This document shows positions 24,054-32,297 of a stretch of 32,297 nucleotides of DNA, in pieces. The stretch comes from Tissierellaceae bacterium (lineage in GTDB: Bacteria > Bacillota > Clostridia > Tissierellales > Tissierellaceae): positions 1-32,297 of the forward strand of contig JARICQ010000138.1 in assembly GCA_029264075.1 (NCBI GenBank), given 5' to 3'. Both the position numbers and the translations under genes were made by a program. The number at the start of each line of letters is the position of its first letter. Position 1 is the first letter of the stretch. Below the pieces are notes generated by a model that was not told the DNA's origin, did not search any database, and was given only the letters and a program-made list of their open reading frames with translations.

Positions 24054-26051
24054 CTATATTAACGAATTTACATCTAAAATAAGTGATATATTTCCATTTC
24101 CTAAAATTGTAGCACCAGATAAATATTTTACCTTACTTAAATATTTGCCTAAGCTTTTTATTACTATCTCTTGTTGTCCAATTAAGCCATCTATTATAAA
24201 TCCAGCTTGTTTATCTCCTTTTTTTGCTACAACTACTGTCAAGTTTTCTTTTTCTAATCCATCTTCTAAATCTAATATCTTTTTAAGCCTTATTATTGGA
24301 AGAGTCTCTCCTCTATATAAAACTACTTCTTTTCCTTGAATATCTCTAATTTCTTCACTTTTAATCTCTGTTATCTCGTTGATTGAACTTAGTGGTATTG
24401 CATATATTTCTTCACTAACCTTAACAAGTAGTGCTTGTATAATAGCCAGGGTAAGTGGTATTCTTATAATAAATCTACTACCTTTATTGATCTCAGTTTG
24501 GACCTCGATATTTCCACTTATTGATTCAATCTTGCTTTTTACTACATCTAATCCTACGCCTCTACCAGATACATCAGATACAGTTTCTGCAGTGCTAAAT
24601 CCTGGTGCAAATAAAAGATTAATTATATCATCATCACTTAAATTTTCAGCTGTTTTTTCATTTATAAGATCTTTTTGTATAGCCTTATTTTTTATGGAGG
24701 ACACATCAAGTCCTTTGCCATTATCTTGAACTTCTATAACTACATTGTTCCCATCAGGATAGGCTTTTAATATAACAGATCCTTTTTTATCCTTGCCTGC
24801 TTTTATTCTCTCTTCTGGCATCTCAATGCCATGATCAATAGAGTTTCTTATTAGATGTATTAGTGGATCTCCTATTTCATCAATAACAGTTCTATCAACT
24901 TCTGTTTCCTCACCACTCATCTCCAAGTCTATTTCTTTTCCTAGATCTTTTGATAGATCTCTTACGAGTCTTGGAAAGCGATTGAAAACTCTTTCAATAG
25001 GAACCATTCTAACTTTCATTACTGCATCATGAAGACTAGTAGTTATTCTTTCTAGGTATTCAATAGCATCATTCATTGTTGCTTTTGTTGATTGTCCACT
25101 TAATTCATCCATTCTTGTCTTTATAATTATAAGCTCACTTACTAAATTCATTAGGTTATCCAATCTATCAATGTCTACCCTAACAGTTTTAGTAACCTTA
25201 TTATTGTGACTAGTTGAATTATTTTTTTTGCTATTATCATTGTTTTCTAGTTTTTCTTTGCTTTCGATCTCATGTTCTAAATCTTTGTTTTCACTTATAT
25301 GAAAATTTTCTTCCTTAAGTTCTTCTACTAGTGTAGATTCTACTTCTGAAATATTGCTTATTTCTTCTTCTAGTTTTTCTTTATCAACATCTGTTATAAT
25401 AATTACATCAAATTCTTTATCGAATTTTTCATCTTCTATTTCTTCTACAGATGGTATAGAAGAAATTATCTCTCCAATTTCTTCTAAGGTGTTAAATATA
25501 ATAAAGGCTCTTGCAGCCTTAAGCATACAATCATCAGTTAGAGTAAATCTTATTTTATATACATTCAAGTTTTCTTCTTTTGCTTTTTTGAGTAAATTTA
25601 TAAGATAGCTATCTAATTCTGGCTTGGTATTATCTAATTGATTTTTCATTTCAGATTTTACACCTTGATTTAACAATGCTTTAAGTTCATCAATTAAATC
25701 TTCATTTTTATCTTCTTTTTCTATGCCCTGCTCTATTATATTGTTTACCGATTCGTCCATTGCATCAAAACATTTAAATAATATATCAATTACATCTTCT
25801 GATATTTTCAATTCATTATTTCTAGTAGCTTGTAGGACATTCTCCATCTCATGAGTTAGATTAGCCATGTTGCTAAAACCCATTGTCCCTGCCATACCTT
25901 TTATGGTGTGAGCTACTCTAAATATTTCATTAATATAGCCAGTATGAGTTGGCTCTTTTTCAAGTTCTAACAAAACATCATTCATGCTTTGTAAATGCTC
26001 TTTAGATTCTTCGATAAAGATACTAATATATTGATTTATATCTAAGTCCAT
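24054..26051 (-). CDS. cheA: Chemotaxis histidine kinase CheA
   Basis: Sensor kinase that phosphorylates CheY and CheB in response to receptors. Over 665 residues it has P1/HPt with the phospho-acceptor His48 in RVAHTIKGMAGTMGF, and P2 response-regulator docking at about 155-235. A long charged linker (about 235-285) follows, then P3 dimerisation helices (about 287-350) and P4 kinase with the N-box DPLIHLIRNSIDHG (Asn403), DNGKG (443-447) and GRGVGLDVV (497-505). P5, a CheW-like domain, runs from about 535. All catalytic elements are intact. It starts 2 bases after the cheB stop. Confidence 0.98.
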   Translation of the reverse strand: MDLDINQYISIFIEESKEHLQSMNDVLLELEKEPTHTGYINEIFRVAHTIKGMAGTMGFSNMANLTHEMENVLQATRNNELKISEDVIDILFKCFDAMDESVNNIIEQGIEKEDKNEDLIDELKALLNQGVKSEMKNQLDNTKPELDSYLINLLKKAKEENLNVYKIRFTLTDDCMLKAARAFIIFNTLEEIGEIISSIPSVEEIEDEKFDKEFDVIIITDVDKEKLEEEISNISEVESTLVEELKEENFHISENKDLEHEIESKEKLENNDNSKKNNSTSHNNKVTKTVRVDIDRLDNLMNLVSELIIIKTRMDELSGQSTKATMNDAIEYLERITTSLHDAVMKVRMVPIERVFNRFPRLVRDLSKDLGKEIDLEMSGEETEVDRTVIDEIGDPLIHLIRNSIDHGIEMPEERIKAGKDKKGSVILKAYPDGNNVVIEVQDNGKGLDVSSIKNKAIQKDLINEKTAENLSDDDIINLLFAPGFSTAETVSDVSGRGVGLDVVKSKIESISGNIEVQTEINKGSRFIIRIPLTLAIIQALLVKVSEEIYAIPLSSINEITEIKSEEIRDIQGKEVVLYRGETLPIIRLKKILDLEDGLEKENLTVVVAKKGDKQAGFIIDGLIGQQEIVIKSLGKYLSKVKYLSGATILGNGNISLILDVNSLI

Positions 26052-26053
26052 AA

Positions 26054-27100
26054 TTAAACCCCCAATTTGTTTATTAATTTTTCAGCAATAATATCCAAGG
26101 CTAAAACATCATCTATAGCGCCAGTTTCAAAGGCTGCCCTTGGCATTCCATAAACAGTCGATGTAGCCTGATCCTGAGCAATTGTATATGCTCCATTTTT
26201 TTTCATTGCTAAAATTCCTTTAGCTCCGTCTGAGCCCATTCCAGTAAGTATAACACCTATTTTGGTATGAGTAGGAATAGATGCAACTGACTCCATCAAA
26301 ATATCTACTGTTGGCCTTAATCCCATTATTTTTGGCTTTTGGTTCAACTTTATGGTCAGTTTGCCATTTAGATCCTTAATTTGCATATGGTAATCCCCTG
26401 GAGCTATATACCCGCATCCTCTCCTTAAAACATCTCCATCTTCAGCTTCTTTTATGCTTATTTCAGATATAGAATCTAATCTATCTGCTAAAGATTTTGT
26501 AAACTTAGCTGGCATATGTTGAACTATAACTATAGAAGCATTTACATTTCCTGGAATATCAGGCAACAAGCTTTGAAGAGCTCTAGGTCCTCCAGTAGAT
26601 GTCCCGACAGCCAATATTGTTTTAAAATTTTCATTATTTTTAATAGTTCTCATGCTTGGACTATTTTTTATCATAGTATTTTTTGTTTTTCTTTTAATAG
26701 ATGGTTTTAATTTAGATGCAGCTTTTACTTTTTCTATAATCTCTTCTTTGATATCTCTTTGGTCTAGTCGAAATACATTAGTTGGTTTGGCTAGGAAATC
26801 AATTGCCCCTTGATCCAATGCCTCTAATGTCAACTCAGCTCCTTCTTGACTTAAAGTACTTATCATTATTACAGGGAGCTTGTATCTTGAAACTATATGC
26901 TTTAAGGCAGTCATTCCATCCATAATTGGCATTTCAATATCCAATGTAATTATATCTGGTTTTAATATTTCAATTTTTTCCAAAGCCTCTTTTCCATTTT
27001 TAGCCGTACCTACAACAGAGATTTTCTTTTCCTTATTCAATATATCAGTTAATATTCTTCTAATTAATGCAGAATCATCTACCACTAAAACTTTTATCAT
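26054..27100 (-). CDS. cheB: Protein-glutamate methylesterase / response regulator CheB
   Basis: Demethylates (and may deamidate) chemoreceptors when phosphorylated by CheA. In 348 residues the receiver domain carries the acidic pair Asp8-Asp9 and phospho-acceptor Asp54 in ITLDIEMPIMDG. After a basic linker (about 125-158), the esterase domain has the Ser168-His195-Asp291 triad in VGTSTGGPRAL, VQHMPAKFT and TGMGSDGAKG. It abuts the PilZ gene: its ATG overlaps or touches the PilZ gene end. It is placed before cheA, as in many Clostridia and in Bacillus. Confidence 0.97.
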   Translation of the reverse strand: MIKVLVVDDSALIRRILTDILNKEKKISVVGTAKNGKEALEKIEILKPDIITLDIEMPIMDGMTALKHIVSRYKLPVIMISTLSQEGAELTLEALDQGAIDFLAKPTNVFRLDQRDIKEEIIEKVKAASKLKPSIKRKTKNTMIKNSPSMRTIKNNENFKTILAVGTSTGGPRALQSLLPDIPGNVNASIVIVQHMPAKFTKSLADRLDSISEISIKEAEDGDVLRRGCGYIAPGDYHMQIKDLNGKLTIKLNQKPKIMGLRPTVDILMESVASIPTHTKIGVILTGMGSDGAKGILAMKKNGAYTIAQDQATSTVYGMPRAAFETGAIDDVLALDIIAEKLINKLGV

Positions 27101-27763
27101 TTAGATCAATCCCTTTAATCTCAATTTTCTTTGTTCCTCAAATATATATTTTACAATTATATCTCTTGACCTATCTTCAATATCAATAAATTGTAAGCCT
27201 ACTAAGTATTTATAATTAAAGCTATCAACCTCTTCTATTCTGACTACCTTGCATTTAATAAATAGCTTTTCATCAAATAAATCTATTGAACAAGCTACTA
27301 CATCATCAATTTCATGTAATATATTTGAGTATATTTTCATTCCTCCACCTGATATATCTTTGGTTTCACTCTCTTCTATAAAACCTTTATTCTCTTCAGA
27401 TTCCTTTTCGAAATACTTTGATATAGGAATATTGTTAGAAAGTCTAAAATGTTCTCTATCTTGAATAACTTTTATATCTGATATTCTTTTTATTTTCAAT
27501 TTATATATTTCTGTACTAGTTCTTGAAATAACATCTGCTGAAAAATAGTGCTTCCCTTTATTTTTAATCATATATGATATATTTATATTTTCGCCCTCAC
27601 GAATTAAGACTAGTTTACTCTTTATTATAGGCCCGCTTATTATAAGTTCTTTTTTATTTAAAATATCAAGCAACTGTGAAGGGTAAAAAACTAAATCATT
27701 TTCTCTGGATATTTCAATTGTTAACTTCATTCCTACAGAAAGTGAACTATTATTAGTCTTCAA
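27101..27763 (-). CDS. PilZ-domain c-di-GMP receptor (YcgR/YpfA family)
   Basis: Probable c-di-GMP effector that slows or modulates the flagellar motor. The 220-residue protein has an N-terminal YcgR-type beta domain (about 1-95) and a C-terminal PilZ domain with both binding motifs: RxxxR at 103-107 (REHFR) and DxSxxG at 136-141 (DISGGG). The start is TTG at 27763, just after the flhG stop, with AGGAGG 9 bases upstream; no ATG gives a full N-terminus. Its place between flhG and cheB ties it to motility control. No diguanylate cyclase is in the window. Confidence 0.9.
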   Translation of the reverse strand: MKTNNSSLSVGMKLTIEISRENDLVFYPSQLLDILNKKELIISGPIIKSKLVLIREGENINISYMIKNKGKHYFSADVISRTSTEIYKLKIKRISDIKVIQDREHFRLSNNIPISKYFEKESEENKGFIEESETKDISGGGMKIYSNILHEIDDVVACSIDLFDEKLFIKCKVVRIEEVDSFNYKYLVGLQFIDIEDRSRDIIVKYIFEEQRKLRLKGLI

Positions 27764-28669
27764 TTAATCATTCCTCCTTAAAAAAACATCCAATAGTTTT
27801 TTTGCAAAACTCGGTCTATCATCTTTTATATAAGAAGCTCCATCTATAAAGTTCATTGCTATAGTACTTATTCTTTTAGAAAGTTGATCTTTAGGATTAG
27901 ATATTACAAAAGGAATCTGGTTCCTAACTGCTGTATTTACAAGCTTGCTTTTTTCAATATATCCTAAATAAAATATTTCAAACTTCAAGAAATTTTCAAT
28001 AGTTTGATGTAGCTTCTTATATATATCCATAGCTTCTTTTCTTGAGTCAACTAAATTAGATATTAAATTGACCTTGCCTTCAAAGCCATTATTAATTATA
28101 GTCTTTATTAAGGTGTATGAGTCCATTATTGATGTAGGGTCTGGTGTGCATAATAACATTACTTCTTCAGTAGTCATTATGAAATCTATAACTGTTTTAG
28201 ATATTCCAGCTCCAGTGTCAATTATAATATAATCTACTATGGATTGTAGTTTTTCTATTTCTTTTATCAGTAGTTGAAAGTTCTCTTGTTCAAACAGTCT
28301 AAACTCTTTAAAACCAGATCCACCTGAAATTAACTTTATTCCTTCTGGCCCACTCTCCATTATATCGAATATAGTTTTATTGTTAAAGATAATATCTGAT
28401 ATTGAATATTTGATATGTACTCCTGATAGAATCTCAATATTACTAAGCCCAATATCGGCATCAATAATAGCAACCTCATATCCAAGTCTTTTTAGTATTA
28501 TTGAAAAGTTTATAGCAAAGTTTGTTTTACCCACACCACCTTTTCCACTAGAGACGGAAATGATTTTTGCCATTTTTTCAGATCCTATGAGGATCTGATC
28601 TCTAGAGTTCTCAGAATAGCTAATTGTATTTGACATTAATCGTCTTAGTTTTTCTGCTTGGTCATTCAT
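27764..28669 (-). CDS. flhG: MinD-like ATPase FlhG (YlxH), flagellar number regulator
   Basis: A P-loop ATPase of the MinD/ParA family that limits flagellar number and activates the GTPase FlhF. The N-terminal activation helix contains the conserved DQAEKLR (residues 3-9), which stimulates FlhF. A deviant Walker A SGKGGVGKTN is at 41-50, IDADIGLSNIE at 69-79, and IIIDTGAGIS near 148. A C-terminal amphipathic region (about 285-298, FAKKLLDVFLRR) resembles a MinD membrane-targeting helix. The start codon overlaps the end of flhF by 8 bases. Length of 301 is normal. Confidence 0.94.
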   Translation of the reverse strand: MNDQAEKLRRLMSNTISYSENSRDQILIGSEKMAKIISVSSGKGGVGKTNFAINFSIILKRLGYEVAIIDADIGLSNIEILSGVHIKYSISDIIFNNKTIFDIMESGPEGIKLISGGSGFKEFRLFEQENFQLLIKEIEKLQSIVDYIIIDTGAGISKTVIDFIMTTEEVMLLCTPDPTSIMDSYTLIKTIINNGFEGKVNLISNLVDSRKEAMDIYKKLHQTIENFLKFEIFYLGYIEKSKLVNTAVRNQIPFVISNPKDQLSKRISTIAMNFIDGASYIKDDRPSFAKKLLDVFLRRND

Positions 28670-29750
28670 ATGGATTCTCTCCTATAATCTCATTCAAAAT
28701 CTCTTTGGGATCTAGTTTCTTTATATCATCAGGAACATTTTGTCCTGTTGTGTAATATGAAATTTCACGATCAGTTAAATACTTTATATTAAGCAACACT
28801 CCATAGTTTTGTACTTCATCTATTTTTGTTACAATAAGCTTAAACTCATCCAAATAACTATATTTATCTATTAAGTCTTTTAGAACTTCATAATCAGTAT
28901 TTGCACTGACAACTAAGAATATCTCTTTTTTTACATCTATGTCTAATACTTCGTCTAACTGTTTAATTTGTTTTAAGTCATTGTGGTTTCTGCCTGCAGT
29001 ATCTATTAAGATGACTTTTTTCTCTTGGAATTTTTCAATAGATTTTAATGTGTCATTTTTATTGTACACTATTTCAAGTGGAAGCTGTAATATATTGCTG
29101 TATATTTTTAATTGTTCTACAGCAGCTATCCTATAAGTATCACTAGTAATTAGACCAATCTCATCTGTATTTTCTAGAACTAAATTGGCAGCTATTTTTG
29201 CTAATGTAGTTGTTTTTCCTACACCAGTTGCTCCTATGAAAAATATAACCTTTTGTTCGTCTTCTATAGAAACACCCTTTGACTCACCAAGTACTTCTAA
29301 TAAATGGTATTCAATTATATTTCTTGTGGTAGAATTATCCTTTGATTTAAGATCGATTTCCAATTCAATCTTTTTTAATATATCAAAAGCTATCTTAGGT
29401 AAGACACCGTTTTCGATTAAGATATTATAATATTCTATTAAAATTTCTAAATTCAATTTATCCGTCTTGTTGTTTGTAGATAAATTTTTAACTAATCCTT
29501 TTATCTCATTTAACTCGTTTTGTATATCTTCTATATTATTATTATTTTTTTGAAGATATTGCTTGTTTTTTATTAAGTCTTTTTCCTCATATGCAACTGT
29601 TATTTCAACCAAGGGTTTTTTAAAATACTTGAATATACCTTTTTCTCTTACCATCCTAGTACTTAAAACAACTGCATCTGGACCAAGTTCTGCTTTCAAC
29701 ATTTGCATTGCTTCATGATTTGTATCAGCTACATATTTTTTTATTTTCAT
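28662..29750 (-). CDS. flhF: SRP-type GTPase FlhF, flagellar placement factor
   Basis: Third SRP GTPase, which recruits early basal-body parts to the membrane. Residues 1-65 form the B domain (with KIKKYVADTNHEAMQMLKAELGP-type start). An N-domain helix region (about 75-160) follows. The G domain has the P-loop GATGVGKTT (173-181), DTYRIAAVEQL (204-214) and DTAGR (250-254). At 362 residues it is near the Bacillus length. The stop-start overlap with flhA (TAATG) and the 8-base overlap with flhG point to strict translational coupling. Confidence 0.95.
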   Translation of the reverse strand: MKIKKYVADTNHEAMQMLKAELGPDAVVLSTRMVREKGIFKYFKKPLVEITVAYEEKDLIKNKQYLQKNNNNIEDIQNELNEIKGLVKNLSTNNKTDKLNLEILIEYYNILIENGVLPKIAFDILKKIELEIDLKSKDNSTTRNIIEYHLLEVLGESKGVSIEDEQKVIFFIGATGVGKTTTLAKIAANLVLENTDEIGLITSDTYRIAAVEQLKIYSNILQLPLEIVYNKNDTLKSIEKFQEKKVILIDTAGRNHNDLKQIKQLDEVLDIDVKKEIFLVVSANTDYEVLKDLIDKYSYLDEFKLIVTKIDEVQNYGVLLNIKYLTDREISYYTTGQNVPDDIKKLDPKEILNEIIGENPYE

Positions 29751-31774
29751 TATATACCAACCACCCCAACTGATTGAACTTCAACATTTGATTCAATTTC
29801 ATTATATGATATTACAATTATATCTTTTGTCATCTGCTCTGTTAACTGTTTAAAATACAAGCGTACTATAGGAGCAGTTAATACAATTGGCTGTTCTCCT
29901 ATTGTAGTTAGTTTTTGAATAGTTTTAAAGGTATTATTTAATATCAACTGAACTTGGTTTGGCTCAATAGAGAGGTAAGATCCAGTATCAGTTTTGCTGA
30001 TTGAATTCATTATCAATTCTTCAACTTCATTATCTAGAGTAACGACATTTAAATTGTTATTTTCTACATATTTATTTGTTATATAGCCTGATAATCTTTG
30101 TCTAACATACTCTGTCAATAAGTCAGTATCACTAGTTATTGTTCCGTAGTCAGCTAAAGTTTCCAATATCAAAACCATATTTCTAATACTTATCTGTTCC
30201 CTTAAAAGATTAGAAAGCACTTTTTGAACTTCACCCAAAGAAAATAATTTTGGTACAACTTCTTCGACTACTGCAGGATATTCTTCATTGACATTTTCTA
30301 TTAGCGTTTTTACATCTTGTCTTCCTATTAATTCATATGCTTGTTCTTTAATTATTTCAGTTAGGTGGGTGGCTATTACAGAAGGTGGGTCTACAACTGT
30401 ATATCCGTATATCTCTGCTTTTTCTCTCTCTTTTTCTGTTATCCATTTTGCAGGCAAGCCAAATGCAGGCTCTACAGTTTCAATACCTTCTATATCACCC
30501 TCACCCATGCCTGAATCCATTGCCAAGTAATGATCAAAATAGACTTCTCCACCTGAAACCTTTACACCCTTAATTTTTATAATATATTCATTTGGATTCA
30601 ATTGAATATTGTCCCTAAGTCTAACTATAGGTACTATGAGGCCAAGTTCCATAGCAATCTGACGCCTAATCATTACTATCCTATCTAAAAGGTCTCCCCC
30701 TTGTGCCACATCTGCAAGTGGTATCAGACCATACCCAAATTCTAGTTCTATGTCATCAACCTTCAAAAGTCCCATTACATTTTCAGGATCCCTCAACTCC
30801 TCTGATCCAGATACTTCATCTTCCTCTTCTACAACTTCTTCTACTGCACTCTTTGACCTTAGGGCTGCAAATATAAAGAAAGCTCCTATTAAAAGATTTA
30901 CAAATAGTGGAAGGGGTGTAAATACACCAAGCATAACTATTACTCCTGCAATAAGATACAATATCAAAGGATCGTTTCCAAAGAGCTGTACAATTAAATC
31001 TTTACCTAGATTTGACTCAGATCCTGCTCGAGTAACAACTAATCCTGTAGATGTAGATATAAGTAGAGCAGGTATCTGACCCACCAAACCATCTCCGATC
31101 GTCAAGACAGTATACTTCTGCAAGGCTTGTCCTAGGGGCATGTTTTTCATTGTTACTCCAATAACAAATCCTGCCGTAATGTTGATGATTACTATTACAA
31201 TTCCTGCTATTGCATCTCCCTTTACAAATTTACTTGCACCGTCCATTGCACCATAAAAGTCAGCATATTGCTGGACTTCTTTTCTTCTTTGCTTTGCCTC
31301 TGCATCAGTTATAAGACCAGTATTAAGGTCTGCATCTATTGCCATCTGCTTTCCAGGCATGGCATCTAGTGTGAATCTTGCTGCTACTTCAGCTACACGC
31401 TCTGCACCCTTGGTAATTACTAGGAAATTTATGATTACTATAATTAAGAATACTATAAATCCTACTATAGGATCATTTTGAATAGCAAATGAACCAAAGG
31501 CTTCTACAACCCTTCCTGCATTTGCATCCTTAAGTATACCTCTAGTAGTAGATATGTTAAGCGTAAGCCTAAAAAGAGTAGTCAGTAAGAGTAGAGATGG
31601 AAAGACTGACAATTTCAAGGCATCTTCAGTATACATAGAAAGAAGTAGTATAAGAAGTGACAATGCTATATTAAAACTCAATAAAAAATCTATAATTCCT
31701 GTATTTACAGGTATAATAATTAATAAAACTAATCCCATTATACCTAGTGCAACTAAAACATCACTTAACTTCAT
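29750..31774 (-). CDS. flhA: Flagellar export gate protein FlhA
   Basis: Nonameric membrane component of the flagellar type III export apparatus; its large C-terminal domain docks substrates and chaperones. The 674-residue protein has about eight membrane segments in its first 310 residues, starting LSDVLVALGIMGLVLLIIIPV. The FHIPEP signature region reads TLFRLTLNISTTRGIL..NAGRVVEAFG, with FTLDAMPGKQMAIDADLNTG. An acidic linker (VEEVVEEEDEVSGSEE near 320) leads to the cytoplasmic domain. The ATG has a GGAGGTGG site. It follows flhB and overlaps flhF. Confidence 0.97.
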   Translation of the reverse strand: MKLSDVLVALGIMGLVLLIIIPVNTGIIDFLLSFNIALSLLILLLSMYTEDALKLSVFPSLLLLTTLFRLTLNISTTRGILKDANAGRVVEAFGSFAIQNDPIVGFIVFLIIVIINFLVITKGAERVAEVAARFTLDAMPGKQMAIDADLNTGLITDAEAKQRRKEVQQYADFYGAMDGASKFVKGDAIAGIVIVIINITAGFVIGVTMKNMPLGQALQKYTVLTIGDGLVGQIPALLISTSTGLVVTRAGSESNLGKDLIVQLFGNDPLILYLIAGVIVMLGVFTPLPLFVNLLIGAFFIFAALRSKSAVEEVVEEEDEVSGSEELRDPENVMGLLKVDDIELEFGYGLIPLADVAQGGDLLDRIVMIRRQIAMELGLIVPIVRLRDNIQLNPNEYIIKIKGVKVSGGEVYFDHYLAMDSGMGEGDIEGIETVEPAFGLPAKWITEKEREKAEIYGYTVVDPPSVIATHLTEIIKEQAYELIGRQDVKTLIENVNEEYPAVVEEVVPKLFSLGEVQKVLSNLLREQISIRNMVLILETLADYGTITSDTDLLTEYVRQRLSGYITNKYVENNNLNVVTLDNEVEELIMNSISKTDTGSYLSIEPNQVQLILNNTFKTIQKLTTIGEQPIVLTAPIVRLYFKQLTEQMTKDIIVISYNEIESNVEVQSVGVVGI

Positions 31775-31797
31775 CTTTCCACCTCCTAAATCTTACT

Positions 31798-32297
31798 CTA
31801 TAAACTGTAGACATATGCAAGTATTTCTGCCACTGCTTCATATAATTCTTCTGGGATTATATCACCTATTTCTACAGTTTGATAGATAGTCCTAGCCACA
31901 TACTTGTTTTCTACTATAGGCAATGAGTTTTCCTTGGCTACTTTTTTAATATTCTCTGCGACTATATCTGTCCCCTTGGCTAAAATATAAGGTGCCTGAT
32001 ATGATTCAGTATCATAGGCAATAGCAACTGCATAGTGAGTAGGATTTGTTATGATTACATCTGCTTTTGGTACATCTTGCATCATCCGGCTCATGGCTAT
32101 TTCCCTTTGTTTTTCTTTGATTTTTCCCTTAATAAAGGGGTCTCCCTCTGATTGCTTGTATTCTTCCTTGACTTCTTGCTTAGACATCTTTAGTTTGTTT
32201 TCATGTTCTCTCCATTTAAAGAAATAATCAAATATCGACAAAGCTAATAGTACTAGAAGCAATCTCATAACAAAATTAAATGTCATATCTGCAAAGA
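31798..32297 (-). CDS. flhB: Flagellar export protein FlhB, C-terminal part, cut by window edge
   Basis: Export-gate protein that switches substrate specificity from rod/hook to filament. Only the last 165 codons are in the window; the frame runs open off the 3' end of the given strand, so an ATG at 32286 is internal. It shows the last membrane segment, the FKWREHENKLKMSKQEVKEE stalk, and the autocleavage motif NPTH at about 32035-32046, followed by the FlhB-C domain (YAVAIAYDTESYQAPYILAKG). The protein ends IPEELYEAVAEILAYVYSL. The full-length protein would be about 355-360 residues, possibly fused to FliR in some Clostridia, which cannot be judged here. Confidence 0.96.
   Translation of the reverse strand, partial: FADMTFNFVMRLLLVLLALSIFDYFFKWREHENKLKMSKQEVKEEYKQSEGDPFIKGKIKEKQREIAMSRMMQDVPKADVIITNPTHYAVAIAYDTESYQAPYILAKGTDIVAENIKKVAKENSLPIVENKYVARTIYQTVEIGDIIPEELYEAVAEILAYVYSL

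Noticed and set aside
28452..28459. GCCGATAT on the minus strand, resembling the -10 element of sigma-28 (FliA) promoters
   Set aside because: It lies inside flhG coding for the IDADIG motif, and no TAAA-type -35 element is found about 15 bases upstream.
1..32297. CRISPR arrays, tRNA or rRNA genes, insertion sequences and toxin-antitoxin or defence genes
   Set aside because: Read through on both strands; no repeat-spacer pattern, cloverleaf-like block, transposase or defence motif was seen, and intergenic space is too small for most of them.

Overview
The window reads as one block of core genes from a low-GC (roughly 30 % by eye) Firmicute, most likely a motile member of the Clostridia or Tissierellia. 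The evidence is PolC-type replicative polymerase, AGGAGG-type ribosome binding sites with frequent TTG and GTG starts, a CheC/CheD/CheB chemotaxis set, FlhF/FlhG, and the order flagella/chemotaxis - rpsB - tsf - pyrH - frr - uppS - cdsA - rseP - ispG - polC - rimP - nusA - infB - rpsO - pnp. All 33 genes lie on the minus strand, so transcription runs from the high-coordinate end to the low end. I saw no tRNA, rRNA, transposon, phage gene, CRISPR array or sign of recent transfer. No gene-free stretch exceeds 300 bases. The longest gaps are about 150 nt before rpsB, 141 nt before rimP and 120 nt before rpsO, and each holds a readable promoter and RNA structure.

Region 1 (32297 to 19598) is the distal part of a flagellar/chemotaxis operon: flhB (5' end outside the window), flhA, flhF, flhG, a PilZ c-di-GMP receptor, cheB, cheA, cheW, cheC, cheD, the flagellar sigma factor, a FapA-family (DUF342) protein, a lysine-rich unknown, and a membrane protein in the position of Bacillus swrB. 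Genes overlap or are a few bases apart. The products build the export gate, place the flagellum, sense and adapt, and switch on late flagellar genes.

Region 2 (19578 to 8754) begins with a strong promoter and leader hairpin before rpsB. It continues through tsf, pyrH, frr, uppS, cdsA, rseP, ispG and polC: translation elongation and ribosome recycling, UMP kinase, undecaprenyl and phospholipid precursors, site-2 protease, isoprenoid synthesis and replication. The dxr gene usually found between cdsA and rseP is missing, and so is proS.

Region 3 (8757 to 1387) starts with a promoter that overlaps the polC stop codon, followed by a terminator-like hairpin in the leader. It then runs rimP, nusA, rnpM, infB, rbfA, nrnA, truB, ribF, the classical nusA-infB operon for ribosome maturation and RNA metabolism, without ylxQ. 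Region 4 (1384 to 1) has a near-consensus promoter and a structured leader before rpsO, a hairpin, and the first 304 codons of pnp.

I found no convincing undescribed multi-gene system. The points worth following up are RNA control elements between genes (a possible attenuator before nusA, leaders of rpsO and rpsB, an rpsB-tsf intercistronic terminator, a promoter embedded in a terminator dyad), the missing dxr and ylxQ, and two poorly characterised small proteins between the flagellar sigma factor and rpsB.
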